From assembly GCF_964273065.1 (NCBI RefSeq), contig NZ_OZ186815.1, positions 1,612,001 through 1,676,000 of the forward strand: a DNA stretch of 64,000 nucleotides, in the 5' to 3' direction. A program made the translations under genes and the position numbers. Below the pieces are notes generated by a model, which made no database searches, was not told where the DNA came from, and saw only the letters and a program-made list of their open reading frames with translations. Of the stretch, positions 32,648-41,104 are shown piece after piece. Positions within the stretch are counted from its first letter, which is position 1; every line of letters begins with the position of its first letter. The DNA comes from Nocardiopsis dassonvillei_B. GTDB lineage: Bacteria > Actinomycetota > Actinomycetes > Streptosporangiales > Streptosporangiaceae.

Positions 32648-32904
32648 TCGGCTGCGGCGAAGCCGCCGTAGTCCTCGGCCAGGGCCGCCAGGTGGGGCTC
32701 GTCGAACACCGCCGGGCCGCCGTGCGGGCCGGTGCGCACCTCGATCACCCAGTCGGCGTCCTCGGCGTCGTCCTCCCCGGCGAGCATGTCCCGGTGCACC
32801 AGGCACGGTTCGTAGCCCTGCTCCAGGAGCTGTTCGGCCAGCTCCTCGGCGTCGTCCCGGTCCGCGAGCGTGACCAGGACGGTGCCGCGCACGTTCTCCG
32901 CCAC
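32644..32904 (-). CDS. Small acidic conserved protein, unknown function
   Basis: An 86-aa protein starting at GTG 32904 with GGGGGAGGG upstream. GTVLVTLADRDDAEELAEQLLEQGYEPCLVHRD followed by DWVIEVRTG suggests a beta-alpha-beta ferredoxin-like fold. It is rich in Asp and Glu. Its TGA overlaps the ATG of the GNAT gene. It is divergent from ileS and its T-box. I do not recognise a function. Confidence 0.7.
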   Translation of the reverse strand: MAENVRGTVLVTLADRDDAEELAEQLLEQGYEPCLVHRDMLAGEDDAEDADWVIEVRTGPHGGPAVFDEPHLAALAEDYGGFAAAE

Positions 32905-32957
32905 CCGCGACCGCCCTCCCCCGTCGAAAAAGCGCGAGGCGCCGCCCCGCGCTGCGT

Positions 32958-32963
32958 TATCCT
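32958..32963 (+). promoter_or_regulatory. Likely -10 box of the ileS T-box transcript
   Basis: TATCCT lies just before the first conserved T-box bases (GGGGACGAGTAG, 32980-32991), giving a transcription start near 32970. Confidence 0.35.
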
Positions 32964-32969
32964 GTGCCA

Positions 32970-33269
32970 AGGTGTCGATGGGGACGAGTAGTGCCGGCCC
33001 CGACCGGACGGACACAGCTTAGAAGCGTTCGATGCGTCCGAGCGACCCGGGGGTGGTGGGAGCCCGGGGGCACGACCGGCACGAAGATCACCCCGGAGCC
33101 GCCGGAAGAACGGTGCGCGTGGCCCGCGCCCCCAGTAGAACCGGCAGACGTGAACGAAGTGGGAGCCGCCCCGGCCGCCGTCGTGCGGGCCGGACCGCGG
33201 TGTCCAAGGAGGGTGGTACCGCGGGGCCCCGGCCTCGTCCCTCCGTCAGGAACGACCCTGATGGAAAGG
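32970..33269 (+). ncRNA. T-box riboswitch of ileS
   Basis: The canonical T-box sequence AGGGTGGTACCGCGG is at 33210-33224. Its UGGU can pair with the NCCA end of uncharged tRNA-Ile (discriminator A). The leader starts with the GACGAGTAG typical of actinobacterial ileS T-boxes. A candidate specifier codon ATC lies at 33087-33089 in GAAGATCACC. GGAGGG (33208-33213) can pair with CCCTCC (33239-33244) as the competing structure. No U-run follows, so control of translation start (SD GGAAAGG, 33263-33269) is more likely than transcription termination. Actinobacterial ileS T-boxes are known to act this way. Confidence 0.92.
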
Positions 33270-33276
33270 TACGACG

Positions 33277-36200
33277 GTGGCCAACGAGTCCCGGCCGAGC
33301 GCGTCCCGCGCCCTCCCCCAGCTGCCCGCGCAGATCGACCTGCCCGCGATGGAGCGCGAGATCCTCGACCGCTGGTCGAAGGAGAACGTGTTCCAGCGTT
33401 CCCTGGACCAGACCCGCGGTGGGCCCAACTGGGTGTTCTACGAGGGTCCCCCCACCGCCAACGGCCAGCCCGGCGTGCACCACGTCGAGGCCCGCGCGTT
33501 CAAGGACGTCTTCCCGCGCTTTCGCACCATGCGCGGCTACCACGTCGACCGCAAGGCCGGGTGGGACTGCCACGGCCTGCCCGTCGAGGTGGCCGTGGAG
33601 AAGGAGCTCGGCCTGTCCGGGAAGAAGGACATCGAGGCCTTCGGCATCGCCGAGTTCAACGCCCGCTGCCGCGAGTCGGTGCTGCGCAACGTCGACGCGT
33701 TCACCGCGATGACCGAGCGCATGGGCTACTGGGTGAACATGGACGACGCCTACCGCACCATGGACCCCCGGTACGTGGAGTCGGTGTGGTGGGCGCTCAA
33801 GCAGATCTGGGAGAAGGGCCTGCTGGTCCGCGACTTCCGGATCAGCCCCTACTGCCCGCGCTGCGGCACCACCCTGTCCGACCACGAGCTGGCCCAGGGC
33901 TACGAGACCGTCACCGACCCGTCGGTGTACGTGCGGTTCCCGGTGACGTCCGATCCGCTGGCCTCGCCCGAGCACCCCACCTCGCTGCTGGTGTGGACGA
34001 CCACCCCGTGGACCCTGGTGTCCAACACCGCGGTGGCGGTCCACCCCGACGTGGAGTACGTGGTGGCCACGGACGGCGACGAGCGCCTGCTGGTGGCCCG
34101 GCCCCTGTTCGAGAAGGTCCTGGGCGAGGGCTGGGAGCTGACCGGGGAGTCCTTCGAGGGCGACGAGATGGAGCGCTGGACCTACCAGCGCCCGTTCGAG
34201 CTGGTGGCCTTCGACGAGCCCGCCCACTACGTGGTGCTCGCCGACTACGTCACCGTCGAGGACGGCACCGGCCTGGTGCACCAGTCGCCCGCGTTCGGTG
34301 CCGACGACATGGCGGTGTGCCGCGCCTACGGGCTGCCCCTGGTGAACCCGGTGCGCCCCGACGGCACCTTCGAGGCCGACCTGGACCTGGTCGGCGGGGT
34401 GTTCTTCAAGGAGGCCGACAAGACCCTGACCCGCGACCTCAAGGACCGGGGCCTGCTGTTCCGGCACCTGGACTACGAGCACTCCTACCCGCACTGCTGG
34501 CGCTGCCACACCGCCCTGCTGTACTACGCGGTGCCGTCCTGGTACATCCGCACGACCGCGGTCAAGGACGAGCTGCTGGCGCAGAACCAGGCCACCAACT
34601 GGGTTCCGGAGAACGTCAAGGAGGGCCGCTTCGGCGAGTGGCTGCGCAACAACGTCGACTGGGCGCTGTCGCGCAACCGCTACTGGGGCACCCCGCTGCC
34701 GATCTGGGAGTTCCCCGACGGGCGCCGGATCTGCGTGGGCTCCCTGGAGGAGCTGGGCGAGCTCAGCGGGCAGGACCTGTCGAACCTGGACCCGCACCGG
34801 CCCTTCGTGGACGACATCGTCATCCCCGACCCGGACGCCGACCCGTCGCTGCCCGAGGAGGAGCGGGTGGCGCGGCGCGTGCCCGAGGTGATCGACGCCT
34901 GGTTCGACTCGGGGTCGATGCCGTTCGCCCAGTGGGGTGCTCCGCACGTCGACGAGGAGGTGTTCCGGGAGAACTTCCCGGCGCAGTACATCTCCGAGGC
35001 GATCGACCAGACCCGCGGCTGGTTCTACTCGCTGCTGGCGGTCAACACGCTGGTGCACGGGCGCAACTCGTTCGAGAACGTGGTCGTGCTCGGCCACATC
35101 CTCGCCGAGGACGGCCGCAAGATGAGCAAGCACCTGGGCAACGTCATGGAGCCCATCCCGGTGATGGACCGGCACGGCGCCGACGCGCTGCGGTGGTTCA
35201 TGCTGGCCAGCGGTTCGCCGTGGACGGCCCGCCGCGTGGGGCACGCGGCGCTGGAGGAGATCGTCCGCAAGGTGCTCCTGACGTACTACAGCACCGTGTC
35301 GTTCTTCACCCTGTACGCGAACGCGGGCGGGGGCTGGGACCACTCCCGGCTGGCCGACGCCCCGGCGCCGCAGGACCGGCCGCTGCTGGACCGGTGGCTG
35401 CTGTCGGAGCTCAACGAGGTGGTCCGCGACGTCACCGAGGCGCTGGACGCCTTCGACACGACGACGGCGGGCCGCCGCCTGACGGCGTTCGTCGACGACG
35501 TCTCGAACTGGTACGTGCGCCGGTCGCGGCGCAGGTTCTGGGGGGGCGCCGACACCCCCGAAGGCGCGGCGGCGTTCGCGACGCTGTTCGAGGTGCTGGA
35601 GACGGTGACCCTGCTGATGGCGCCGATCGTGCCGTTCCTGACCGACCACGTGTGGTCGGCGCTGCGGCGGCCGGACGCCCCGGAGTCGGTGCACCTGGCC
35701 TCGTGGCCGCAGGTGCGCGAGGACCTGGTCGACCCGGAGCTGTCGGCGCACATGGCGCTGACCCGCCGCCTGGTGGAGCTGGGCCGCTCGGCCCGGGTGG
35801 ACTCGGCGGTGCGCACCCGCCAGCCGCTGGCGCGGGCCCTGGTGGGCGCCCCCGGTTTCGCGGGCCTGCCCGCGCAGCTGCGCGACCAGATCTCCGACGA
35901 GCTGAACGTGGCGTCGCTGGAGTCCTTGTCGACGGTGGGCGGCGACCTGGTCGACTACCTGGTCAAGCCGAACTTCCGGGCGCTGGGCAAGCGGTTCGCC
36001 AAGCGGACTCCGCTGGTGGCCCGGGCCGTCCAGGAGGCGGACCCGGCGGAGCTGGTGCGCCAGGTGCGCGGCACCGGGTGGGCGCAGGTCCGGGTGGAGG
36101 GCGAGCCGGTGGAGGTCAGCGCCGACGAGGTGCTGGTCACCGAGCAGCCCCGCGAGGGCTGGGCGGTCGCCTCGGAGTCGGGCGAGACGGTGGCGCTGGA

Positions 36201-36480
36201 CCTGGAGCTGACGCCGGAGCTGCGCCGGGCGGGTCTGGCCCGCGAGATGGTGCGCATGCTCCAGGAGGCCCGCAAGCAGAGCGGCCTGGACGTGTCGGAC
36301 CGGATCCGGGTGTGGTGGGCGGCCTCCGACGAGGCCGCCGCGCAGACGCTGGCCGAGCACGGTGCGGCGATCGCCGGCGAGGTGCTGGCCGACGCGTTCA
36401 CCGCGGGTGAGATCGGTGCGGACCTGCACCGCGCCGAGTCGGAGGAGTTCGGGGTGGCCTTCGGGTTCCGCCGGGCCTGA
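33277..36480 (+). CDS. ileS: Isoleucyl-tRNA synthetase, eukaryote-like type 2 with GXHH signature
   Basis: A class I synthetase of 1067 aa. The HIGH position reads G66-V67-H68-H69 (after TANGQP), with the first and third residues exchanged relative to HXGH. KMSK is at 615-618 (EDGRKMSKHLGN). The CP1 editing domain has TTPWTLVSNTAVAVHPD. No C-terminal zinc finger of the type 1 enzyme is seen, and the C-terminus follows type 2. It starts at GTG 33277 with GGAAAGG upstream. Expression is controlled by the T-box. The GXHH variant is known to give mupirocin hyper-resistance in type 2 IleRS. That phenotype is inferred here. Confidence 0.96.
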   Translation: MANESRPSASRALPQLPAQIDLPAMEREILDRWSKENVFQRSLDQTRGGPNWVFYEGPPTANGQPGVHHVEARAFKDVFPRFRTMRGYHVDRKAGWDCHGLPVEVAVEKELGLSGKKDIEAFGIAEFNARCRESVLRNVDAFTAMTERMGYWVNMDDAYRTMDPRYVESVWWALKQIWEKGLLVRDFRISPYCPRCGTTLSDHELAQGYETVTDPSVYVRFPVTSDPLASPEHPTSLLVWTTTPWTLVSNTAVAVHPDVEYVVATDGDERLLVARPLFEKVLGEGWELTGESFEGDEMERWTYQRPFELVAFDEPAHYVVLADYVTVEDGTGLVHQSPAFGADDMAVCRAYGLPLVNPVRPDGTFEADLDLVGGVFFKEADKTLTRDLKDRGLLFRHLDYEHSYPHCWRCHTALLYYAVPSWYIRTTAVKDELLAQNQATNWVPENVKEGRFGEWLRNNVDWALSRNRYWGTPLPIWEFPDGRRICVGSLEELGELSGQDLSNLDPHRPFVDDIVIPDPDADPSLPEEERVARRVPEVIDAWFDSGSMPFAQWGAPHVDEEVFRENFPAQYISEAIDQTRGWFYSLLAVNTLVHGRNSFENVVVLGHILAEDGRKMSKHLGNVMEPIPVMDRHGADALRWFMLASGSPWTARRVGHAALEEIVRKVLLTYYSTVSFFTLYANAGGGWDHSRLADAPAPQDRPLLDRWLLSELNEVVRDVTEALDAFDTTTAGRRLTAFVDDVSNWYVRRSRRRFWGGADTPEGAAAFATLFEVLETVTLLMAPIVPFLTDHVWSALRRPDAPESVHLASWPQVREDLVDPELSAHMALTRRLVELGRSARVDSAVRTRQPLARALVGAPGFAGLPAQLRDQISDELNVASLESLSTVGGDLVDYLVKPNFRALGKRFAKRTPLVARAVQEADPAELVRQVRGTGWAQVRVEGEPVEVSADEVLVTEQPREGWAVASESGETVALDLELTPELRRAGLAREMVRMLQEARKQSGLDVSDRIRVWWAASDEAAAQTLAEHGAAIAGEVLADAFTAGEIGADLHRAESEEFGVAFGFRRA

Positions 36481-36489
36481 CCCGGCCGC

Positions 36490-36524
36490 GGCGGGCGCCG
36501 TCCCCCTCGGGGGCGGCGCCCGCC
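36490..36524. terminator. Bidirectional hairpin between ileS and the acidic membrane protein gene
   Basis: Arms ggcgggcgccg/cggcgcccgcc with an inner CCCCC/GGGGG stem, between convergent genes and 10 bp after the ileS stop. Confidence 0.65.
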
Positions 36525-36607
36525 GTCGTCTCCGGTCCCGGCCGCACGCGGTCACCTCGGGGACCGCCGTGCCCGCCGGAAGGCGGTGGCACCCCCGGGG
36601 CCGGGGG

Positions 36608-38266
36608 TCAGTCGCGGGTGAAGACGGCGGTGGAGTCGGGGTCCTCGTCGCCCTGGGGCCTGCGGTAGGAGAACGCGGCCGTCGCGTCGGGGTCCTCGTC
36701 CTTGTTGCGCCGGGGGATGCTGTAGGAGAAGGGCCGGGCGTCGCCGTCGGCGGCCTCCTGCGGGGCGTCCTCCTCGGAGGGGGCGGCGCCCTCGTCCTCG
36801 TGCGCCCGCACCGGCCCGGCCTCCTCGGCGGATCCGGGGTCCCCCGCCTGCCCGGTGCCGACGGGCTCGCCCCGCTCGTCGGTGTCGGTGTCGGCGTCGT
36901 TCCCGGTGGACCGGGTGGCACGGGAGCCGTCCCCGTCGTCCCCGGCGTCGCCCTGGTCCCGGGAGTCGTCGCCCTCGGGGGCCGCGGCGGTGTCATCGGT
37001 CGCCGCGGGCTCGTCCCCGGCAGGGGCGTCGGAGCGCGCGGAGGCCTCAGGGGCCCGCGTGGGCGCCCCTTCCTCGTCCTCTCCCCGGACGTCCGCGTCT
37101 TCGCCGTCCCGCTGCGGTGCGGGCTCCCCGTCCTCGGACGGGGAGGCGGCGTCGTCGGCCTCCTCCGTCTCCGGCGCTTCCCGTGCCTCCACCGCATCGT
37201 CAAAGGCCTCGCCCCTGTCGGACCGCGGGGGCTCGGAGCCGTTCTCGTCGGCCTCGTCGGTGTCGGGGAGGTCGTCCTCGGCGGCCGGCTCGGGACCGGC
37301 CGCGGGGGCCTGCGCGTCGTCGTCGGCAGCGTCGTCGGCGTCGCTCCGGTCGAACCAGGAGAGGCCGGTGCCGGCCGCGGAGTCGGTGCCCTCGTCCTCG
37401 GCGGCGCGCTCGGCCTCGCGCCTGGCGAACCACGAGAGCTCGGCGCCCTCCCCGGCCCCGGAGCCGGTGGCGGAGTGCTCGTCCACGGCGGACAGTGCGG
37501 ACTCCGCCTCCCCGTCGCCGCGCTCGGCGAACCACGAGAGCTCGGCGTCGCCCTCGGATCCGGAGCCGGTGGCGGAGTGCTCGTCCACGGCGGACGGTGC
37601 GGACTCCGCCTCCCCTGCCGCGGAGGCGGCACCGGGAGCGGCGGATCCCCGGACGGGCTCGGCGGGCCGGGCCTCGCGCCCGGCGGACCACGGGAGCGCG
37701 GTGTCGTCGGTCTCGCCCGAGGCGGGTCCCTCCGCCTCGTGCGTCCGGAGGGTCTGTGCGGCCTCGGGTGCCGCGGGGGTCCGGTCCTCGGCCGGTTCGG
37801 CGGTCCGGTGGGTGGACCAGGAGTACTCGGGGACGGGTTCCCCGTCGCGGGAGCCGGGCTCGACCGCTGATGGGGACGGGGCGGGGGCAGGCGCCACCGT
37901 GTCCGGTTCCGGCCATTCTCCGGCCGTGGGTGTCTGCCAGCGGGGCAGGTCGTACTCCGGCTCCCCCGAGCCGGATTCCTCTCCCCAGGCGCGGGCTTCC
38001 CGCACCGGCTCGGAAGCCGGTGCGGGTACGCGCCCGGAGTGCTCCGGCGCCGTGTGCGCGACCGCGGGAACGGACGACTTCCCCAAACCGTCCGTTCGCC
38101 CCGCTCCGGTCCTCCCCTGGATGAGCGCTCCCACCAGGAGCAGCACGCTCACGCCGGCCAGTCCCAGGGCGATGAACACCAGGGTGGTCTCGGCGAACAC
38201 CAGGGCTGCCGCGATGACGGCGATGGCCGCCAGCACCGCGACGGATGCGAGGACGCTGAGGATCAC
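36608..38266 (-). CDS. Two-helix membrane protein with long acidic repeat-bearing tail, next to divIVA
   Basis: A 552-aa protein. Residues 1-20 and 25-50 are hydrophobic helices. The remaining 500 residues are disordered and very acidic. The tail carries short aromatic motifs at intervals: EYSWSTH, ALPWSAG, AELSWFAERG, AELSWFARRE, GLSWFDRSD and, near the end, FSYSIPRR and FSYRRPQ. A 102-bp tandem duplication (copies near 37461 and 37563) makes two of the SWF units. The start is GTG 38264-38266. It follows divIVA by 64 bp on the same strand. I do not recognise the family. A scaffold role at the membrane with DivIVA is a guess from position and motif array. Confidence 0.75.
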   Translation of the reverse strand: MILSVLASVAVLAAIAVIAAALVFAETTLVFIALGLAGVSVLLLVGALIQGRTGAGRTDGLGKSSVPAVAHTAPEHSGRVPAPASEPVREARAWGEESGSGEPEYDLPRWQTPTAGEWPEPDTVAPAPAPSPSAVEPGSRDGEPVPEYSWSTHRTAEPAEDRTPAAPEAAQTLRTHEAEGPASGETDDTALPWSAGREARPAEPVRGSAAPGAASAAGEAESAPSAVDEHSATGSGSEGDAELSWFAERGDGEAESALSAVDEHSATGSGAGEGAELSWFARREAERAAEDEGTDSAAGTGLSWFDRSDADDAADDDAQAPAAGPEPAAEDDLPDTDEADENGSEPPRSDRGEAFDDAVEAREAPETEEADDAASPSEDGEPAPQRDGEDADVRGEDEEGAPTRAPEASARSDAPAGDEPAATDDTAAAPEGDDSRDQGDAGDDGDGSRATRSTGNDADTDTDERGEPVGTGQAGDPGSAEEAGPVRAHEDEGAAPSEEDAPQEAADGDARPFSYSIPRRNKDEDPDATAAFSYRRPQGDEDPDSTAVFTRD

Positions 38267-38330
38267 GGGTCGACCAGGACCTTTACACGTTGCCGGAGTC
38301 TTCAGTTGTGGAGCCTACCGCCGACCGGGG

Positions 38331-39173
38331 TCAGCGGCGCTCGTGCGGGGCCTCGCCCGGGTGGAAACCACCGTGCTGGACGGGCTCGGGCTGGCCGAAC
38401 GGGTTGCCGCCGGGGCCGTGCTGCAGCGCCGGAGTCGGGCCGCTCGGCGGGGCCATCGTCTGGAAGCCGCCCGTGGTGTTCGGGTTGGGCTGCTCGATGC
38501 CGGCGCCCTCCTCCAGCTCGCGCAGCTGGCGCTCGAAGTAGTCCTTCAGGCGGCTGCGGTACTCGCGCTCGAAGTCCTTGAGCACGTTGACCTTGTGCTC
38601 CAGCTCCTCGCGCTGCTGGACGAGGCTGCCCATGACCTGGCGGTGGCGCTCCTGGGCGTCGCGGTCGAGGTTCTCCGAGCGGACACGGGCCTCGCCGATG
38701 ATCTGGTCCGCCTGGCGGCGGGCCTTGCCGAGGATGTCCTCGGACTCGTGGCGGGCGCGGCCCAGGGTCTCGTCGGCCTCGCGGCGCGCGTCGGAGATGG
38801 CCTGGTCGGCGGTCTGCTGGGCGAGGGCCAGGACGCGGGCCGCCGTGTCCATGTTCTCCTCGCCGCCCATGCCCATGTGCATCGGGGCCGGAGGCTGGGG
38901 CTCGGCGACGGCCTGAGGCGGCTGGACGGGCTCGGGGCGGGGCGGCTCGGGCTGCTCCTGGGGCTGCTGGAAGTCCTGCATCCCGGCGTTGGGCACCTTG
39001 CCGCGCAGGCACTCGGCGAGCTTGCCGCGCAGTTCCTCGTTCTCCTGGATCAGTCGGTCCAGCTCGGACTCGACCTCGTCGAGAAAGGCATCGACCTCTT
39101 CTTCGTCGTACCCCGGCCGGAGCCGGGTCGTGCTGAACTGCTTGTTCCGCACATCAGCGGGTGTCAGCGGCAT
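38331..39173 (-). CDS. divIVA: DivIVA/Wag31 polar growth protein
   Basis: A 280-aa coiled-coil protein that marks the cell pole and directs tip growth. The N-terminal membrane-binding domain is LTPADVRNKQFSTTRLRPGYDEEEVDAFLDEVESEL, with the Phe and Arg of the crossed loop. A Pro/Gln-rich linker (QQPQEQPEPPRPEPVQPP) covers residues about 70-105. A long coiled coil then covers 115-235. The tail is Pro/Gly-rich. Start ATG 39173 has AAGGAGACGAAC. This is the essential DivIVA type of actinobacteria. Confidence 0.96.
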   Translation of the reverse strand: MPLTPADVRNKQFSTTRLRPGYDEEEVDAFLDEVESELDRLIQENEELRGKLAECLRGKVPNAGMQDFQQPQEQPEPPRPEPVQPPQAVAEPQPPAPMHMGMGGEENMDTAARVLALAQQTADQAISDARREADETLGRARHESEDILGKARRQADQIIGEARVRSENLDRDAQERHRQVMGSLVQQREELEHKVNVLKDFEREYRSRLKDYFERQLRELEEGAGIEQPNPNTTGGFQTMAPPSGPTPALQHGPGGNPFGQPEPVQHGGFHPGEAPHERR

Positions 39174-39274
39174 GTTCGTCTCCTTGGCGCGCTTGGAGTC
39201 CATCCGTAGGGACGCTACCTGATCGTGACCTTACGGCAATCCGGATCATGACCAAGACCACATAACGGAACCCG

Positions 39275-39292
39275 GGGCGATTTTTTTCGCCC
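39275..39292. other. Hairpin with T-rich loop between yggT and divIVA
   Basis: gggcga/tcgccc arms around six T (plus strand) in the 130-bp gap. No U-run follows on the minus strand, so it is a weak terminator candidate at best, possibly a processing site. Confidence 0.3.
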
Positions 39293-39303
39293 TGATCCCG
39301 TCG

Positions 39304-39603
39304 CTATGCGACCGAGAACGCCAGGCCCCGCAGGAGGCTCGAAGCGACCGACAGGCCCAGGAACAGCACCAGGACGCTCAGGTCGAGCGCGATGCTGCCG
39401 AGCCGGACGGGCTTGATGAACCTTCGCAGGAAGCGCAGCGGCGGGTCGGTGATCGTGTACACGATCTCGGCGATCACGAGCAGGAACCCCGATGGGCGCC
39501 AGTCCCTGGAGAAGGACTGCACCATCTCCAGCACCACACGCACCAGCAGCACGATCACGTACACCTGGAGCGCGAAGGCCAGTAGGGACAGGACGGTACT
39601 CAC
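39304..39603 (-). CDS. YggT-family membrane protein
   Basis: A 99-aa protein with two TM segments (residues 3-25 and 70-95) around the conserved FLLVIAEIVYTITDPPLRFLRRFI. It lies between sepF and divIVA, its standard place in Gram-positive bacteria. Relatives affect shape and osmotic tolerance. The mechanism is unknown. Confidence 0.92.
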   Translation of the reverse strand: MSTVLSLLAFALQVYVIVLLVRVVLEMVQSFSRDWRPSGFLLVIAEIVYTITDPPLRFLRRFIKPVRLGSIALDLSVLVLFLGLSVASSLLRGLAFSVA

Positions 39604-39640
39604 GGTCTAATCGACCCAATCTCTGGACGAATCTGATGGT

Positions 39641-40168
39641 CTAGCTCTGATTGAAGAACCCTCGCTCAGCGATCCGCGCCTTGTCCTCCGCGGTCACCTC
39701 GACGTTGGCCGGGGACAGTAGGAACACCTTGTTGGTCACGCGCTCGATACTGCCATGCAGACCGAAGATCAGACCAGCCGCGAAGTCGACGAGACGCTTG
39801 GCGTCGCTGTCGACCATCTCGGTCAGGTTCATGATCACCGGTGTGCCCTCCCGGAAGTGTTCTCCGATCGTACGCGCCTCGTTGTAGGTGCGCGGATGGA
39901 GCGTGGTGATCCTCGCGAGGTCGGCGGTGGAAGAGGTCGTGGTCGTGCCGCCGCGTCGCTCACCCGTACCCGAGTGGTCGCCGGTGTCGCTCACGTCCTC
40001 GCCCCGCGTTCCCTCGCCGTGCGCGGGTTCGGCACCGCGTTCGCGGTGCTCCTCCACGCCCTCGTCGAAATCGTCGAACTCATCATATTCGTCCGCATAG
40101 CGGTGATCGTAACGGTCGTCCTCCACGAGGCCGAGGTAGACCGCCATCTTGCGCATCGCGCCGGCCAT
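39641..40168 (-). CDS. sepF: Cell division protein SepF
   Basis: A 175-aa protein that tethers FtsZ to the membrane. Residues 1-14 (MAGAMRKMAVYLGL) are the membrane amphipathic helix. Residues 15-80 are an acidic, disordered linker (DDRYDHRYADEYDEFDDFDE). Residues 85-170 form the globular domain (RITTLHPRTYNEARTIGEHFREGTPVIMNLTEM, then DFAAGLIFGLHGSIERVTNKVFLLSP). In actinobacteria lacking FtsA it is the main FtsZ anchor. It lies in the ftsZ-divIVA run, 37 bp before yggT. Confidence 0.96.
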   Translation of the reverse strand: MAGAMRKMAVYLGLVEDDRYDHRYADEYDEFDDFDEGVEEHRERGAEPAHGEGTRGEDVSDTGDHSGTGERRGGTTTTSSTADLARITTLHPRTYNEARTIGEHFREGTPVIMNLTEMVDSDAKRLVDFAAGLIFGLHGSIERVTNKVFLLSPANVEVTAEDKARIAERGFFNQS

Positions 40169-40303
40169 CTCATGTCCTCCGTCGTCCCCGCGGCCTGCAC
40201 CGCAGCCGACTCCTCCGTACCGTCCCGTCTTCCCTAGTCCAACGGGGTGGGACGCCCTTTCGGGCGAACTCCACAGACGGGTTCCAAGGTCTATGTGGGG
40301 ACA

Positions 40304-41029
40304 TTACCCCACGATCGGTCCGCGATCGCCGAGCAACGCCGCACCGAGCCGAAGGTGTGTCGCACCACGTTCGACCGCCGCCTCCAGGTCCCCGCTCATA
40401 CCCGCGGAGATCGCCGTCGCCCGAGGATAACGATCACGGATGCGACACGCGACCTCATAAAGGCGCCCGAAAGCCTCATGGGGGTCGCCGTCGCGGGGCG
40501 CCACCGCCATGACACCGCCGAGCTCGAGCGCCTCCTGCTCCCCGATCCGGTCGGCCAGCTCCAGCGCGTCGGCGGGGTCGACGCCGCCGCGGGGGCCCAG
40601 CACTCCGGCCTGCGAGTCGTCGTCGAGGTTGACCTGGACCAGGCAGGTGAGGCGGCGTTCGGCCGCCGCGGCCCGCTCTCCCAGCGCACGGGCGAGCCGG
40701 GCCCGGTCCACGGAGTGGACGACGTCGGCGTAGGAGGCCACCGACCTGGCCTTGTTGGTCTGCAACTGGCCGATGAAGTGCCAGGTCAGGTCGAGGTCGG
40801 CGGTGGCGGCGGCCTTGGGTGCGGCCTCCTGGTCGCGGTTCTCCCCGACGTCGGTGACACCGAGGGAGGCGAGGATGCGCACGTCCTCGGCGGGGCGGGT
40901 CTTGGTGACCGCGATCAGGGACACCCCGGCGGGGTCCCGGTCGGCCTTGTGGCAGGCCGCCTCGATACGGGCGCGGGTCGCCGCGAGGTTCTCCTTGATC
41001 CGCTCGACGCGGGCCGGGTCGTGTGACAC
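40304..41029 (-). CDS. PLP homeostasis protein YggS (PLPBP/PROSC family)
   Basis: A 241-aa TIM-barrel PLP-binding protein. The PLP lysine is in LIAVTKTRPAED. Other motifs are DVGENRDQEA, LTWHFIGQLQTNKAR and the phosphate-binding SAGMSGDLEAAVERGATHLRLG. It starts at GTG 41029 after a GGAAGAC site. It lies between pgeF and sepF, as in most actinobacteria. It buffers PLP and affects amino acid pools. It is not a known division enzyme. Confidence 0.94.
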   Translation of the reverse strand: MSHDPARVERIKENLAATRARIEAACHKADRDPAGVSLIAVTKTRPAEDVRILASLGVTDVGENRDQEAAPKAAATADLDLTWHFIGQLQTNKARSVASYADVVHSVDRARLARALGERAAAAERRLTCLVQVNLDDDSQAGVLGPRGGVDPADALELADRIGEQEALELGGVMAVAPRDGDPHEAFGRLYEVACRIRDRYPRATAISAGMSGDLEAAVERGATHLRLGAALLGDRGPIVG

Positions 41030-41104
41030 GTCTTCCTTATCTGTGGATCTGTGGGACCTGTGCTGCCTGTGGTGTCCGTGTGTTCCGCGGGTGTGCGCGG
41101 CGGT

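Noticed and set aside
33088..37632. 1514-codon open frame antisense to ileS
   Set aside because: Mirror of ileS and of the acidic protein gene, without domains. The sense frames carry all motifs.
39241..39303. Terminator between yggT and divIVA
   Set aside because: The T run is in the loop, not after the stem, on the transcribed strand. Kept only as a hairpin.
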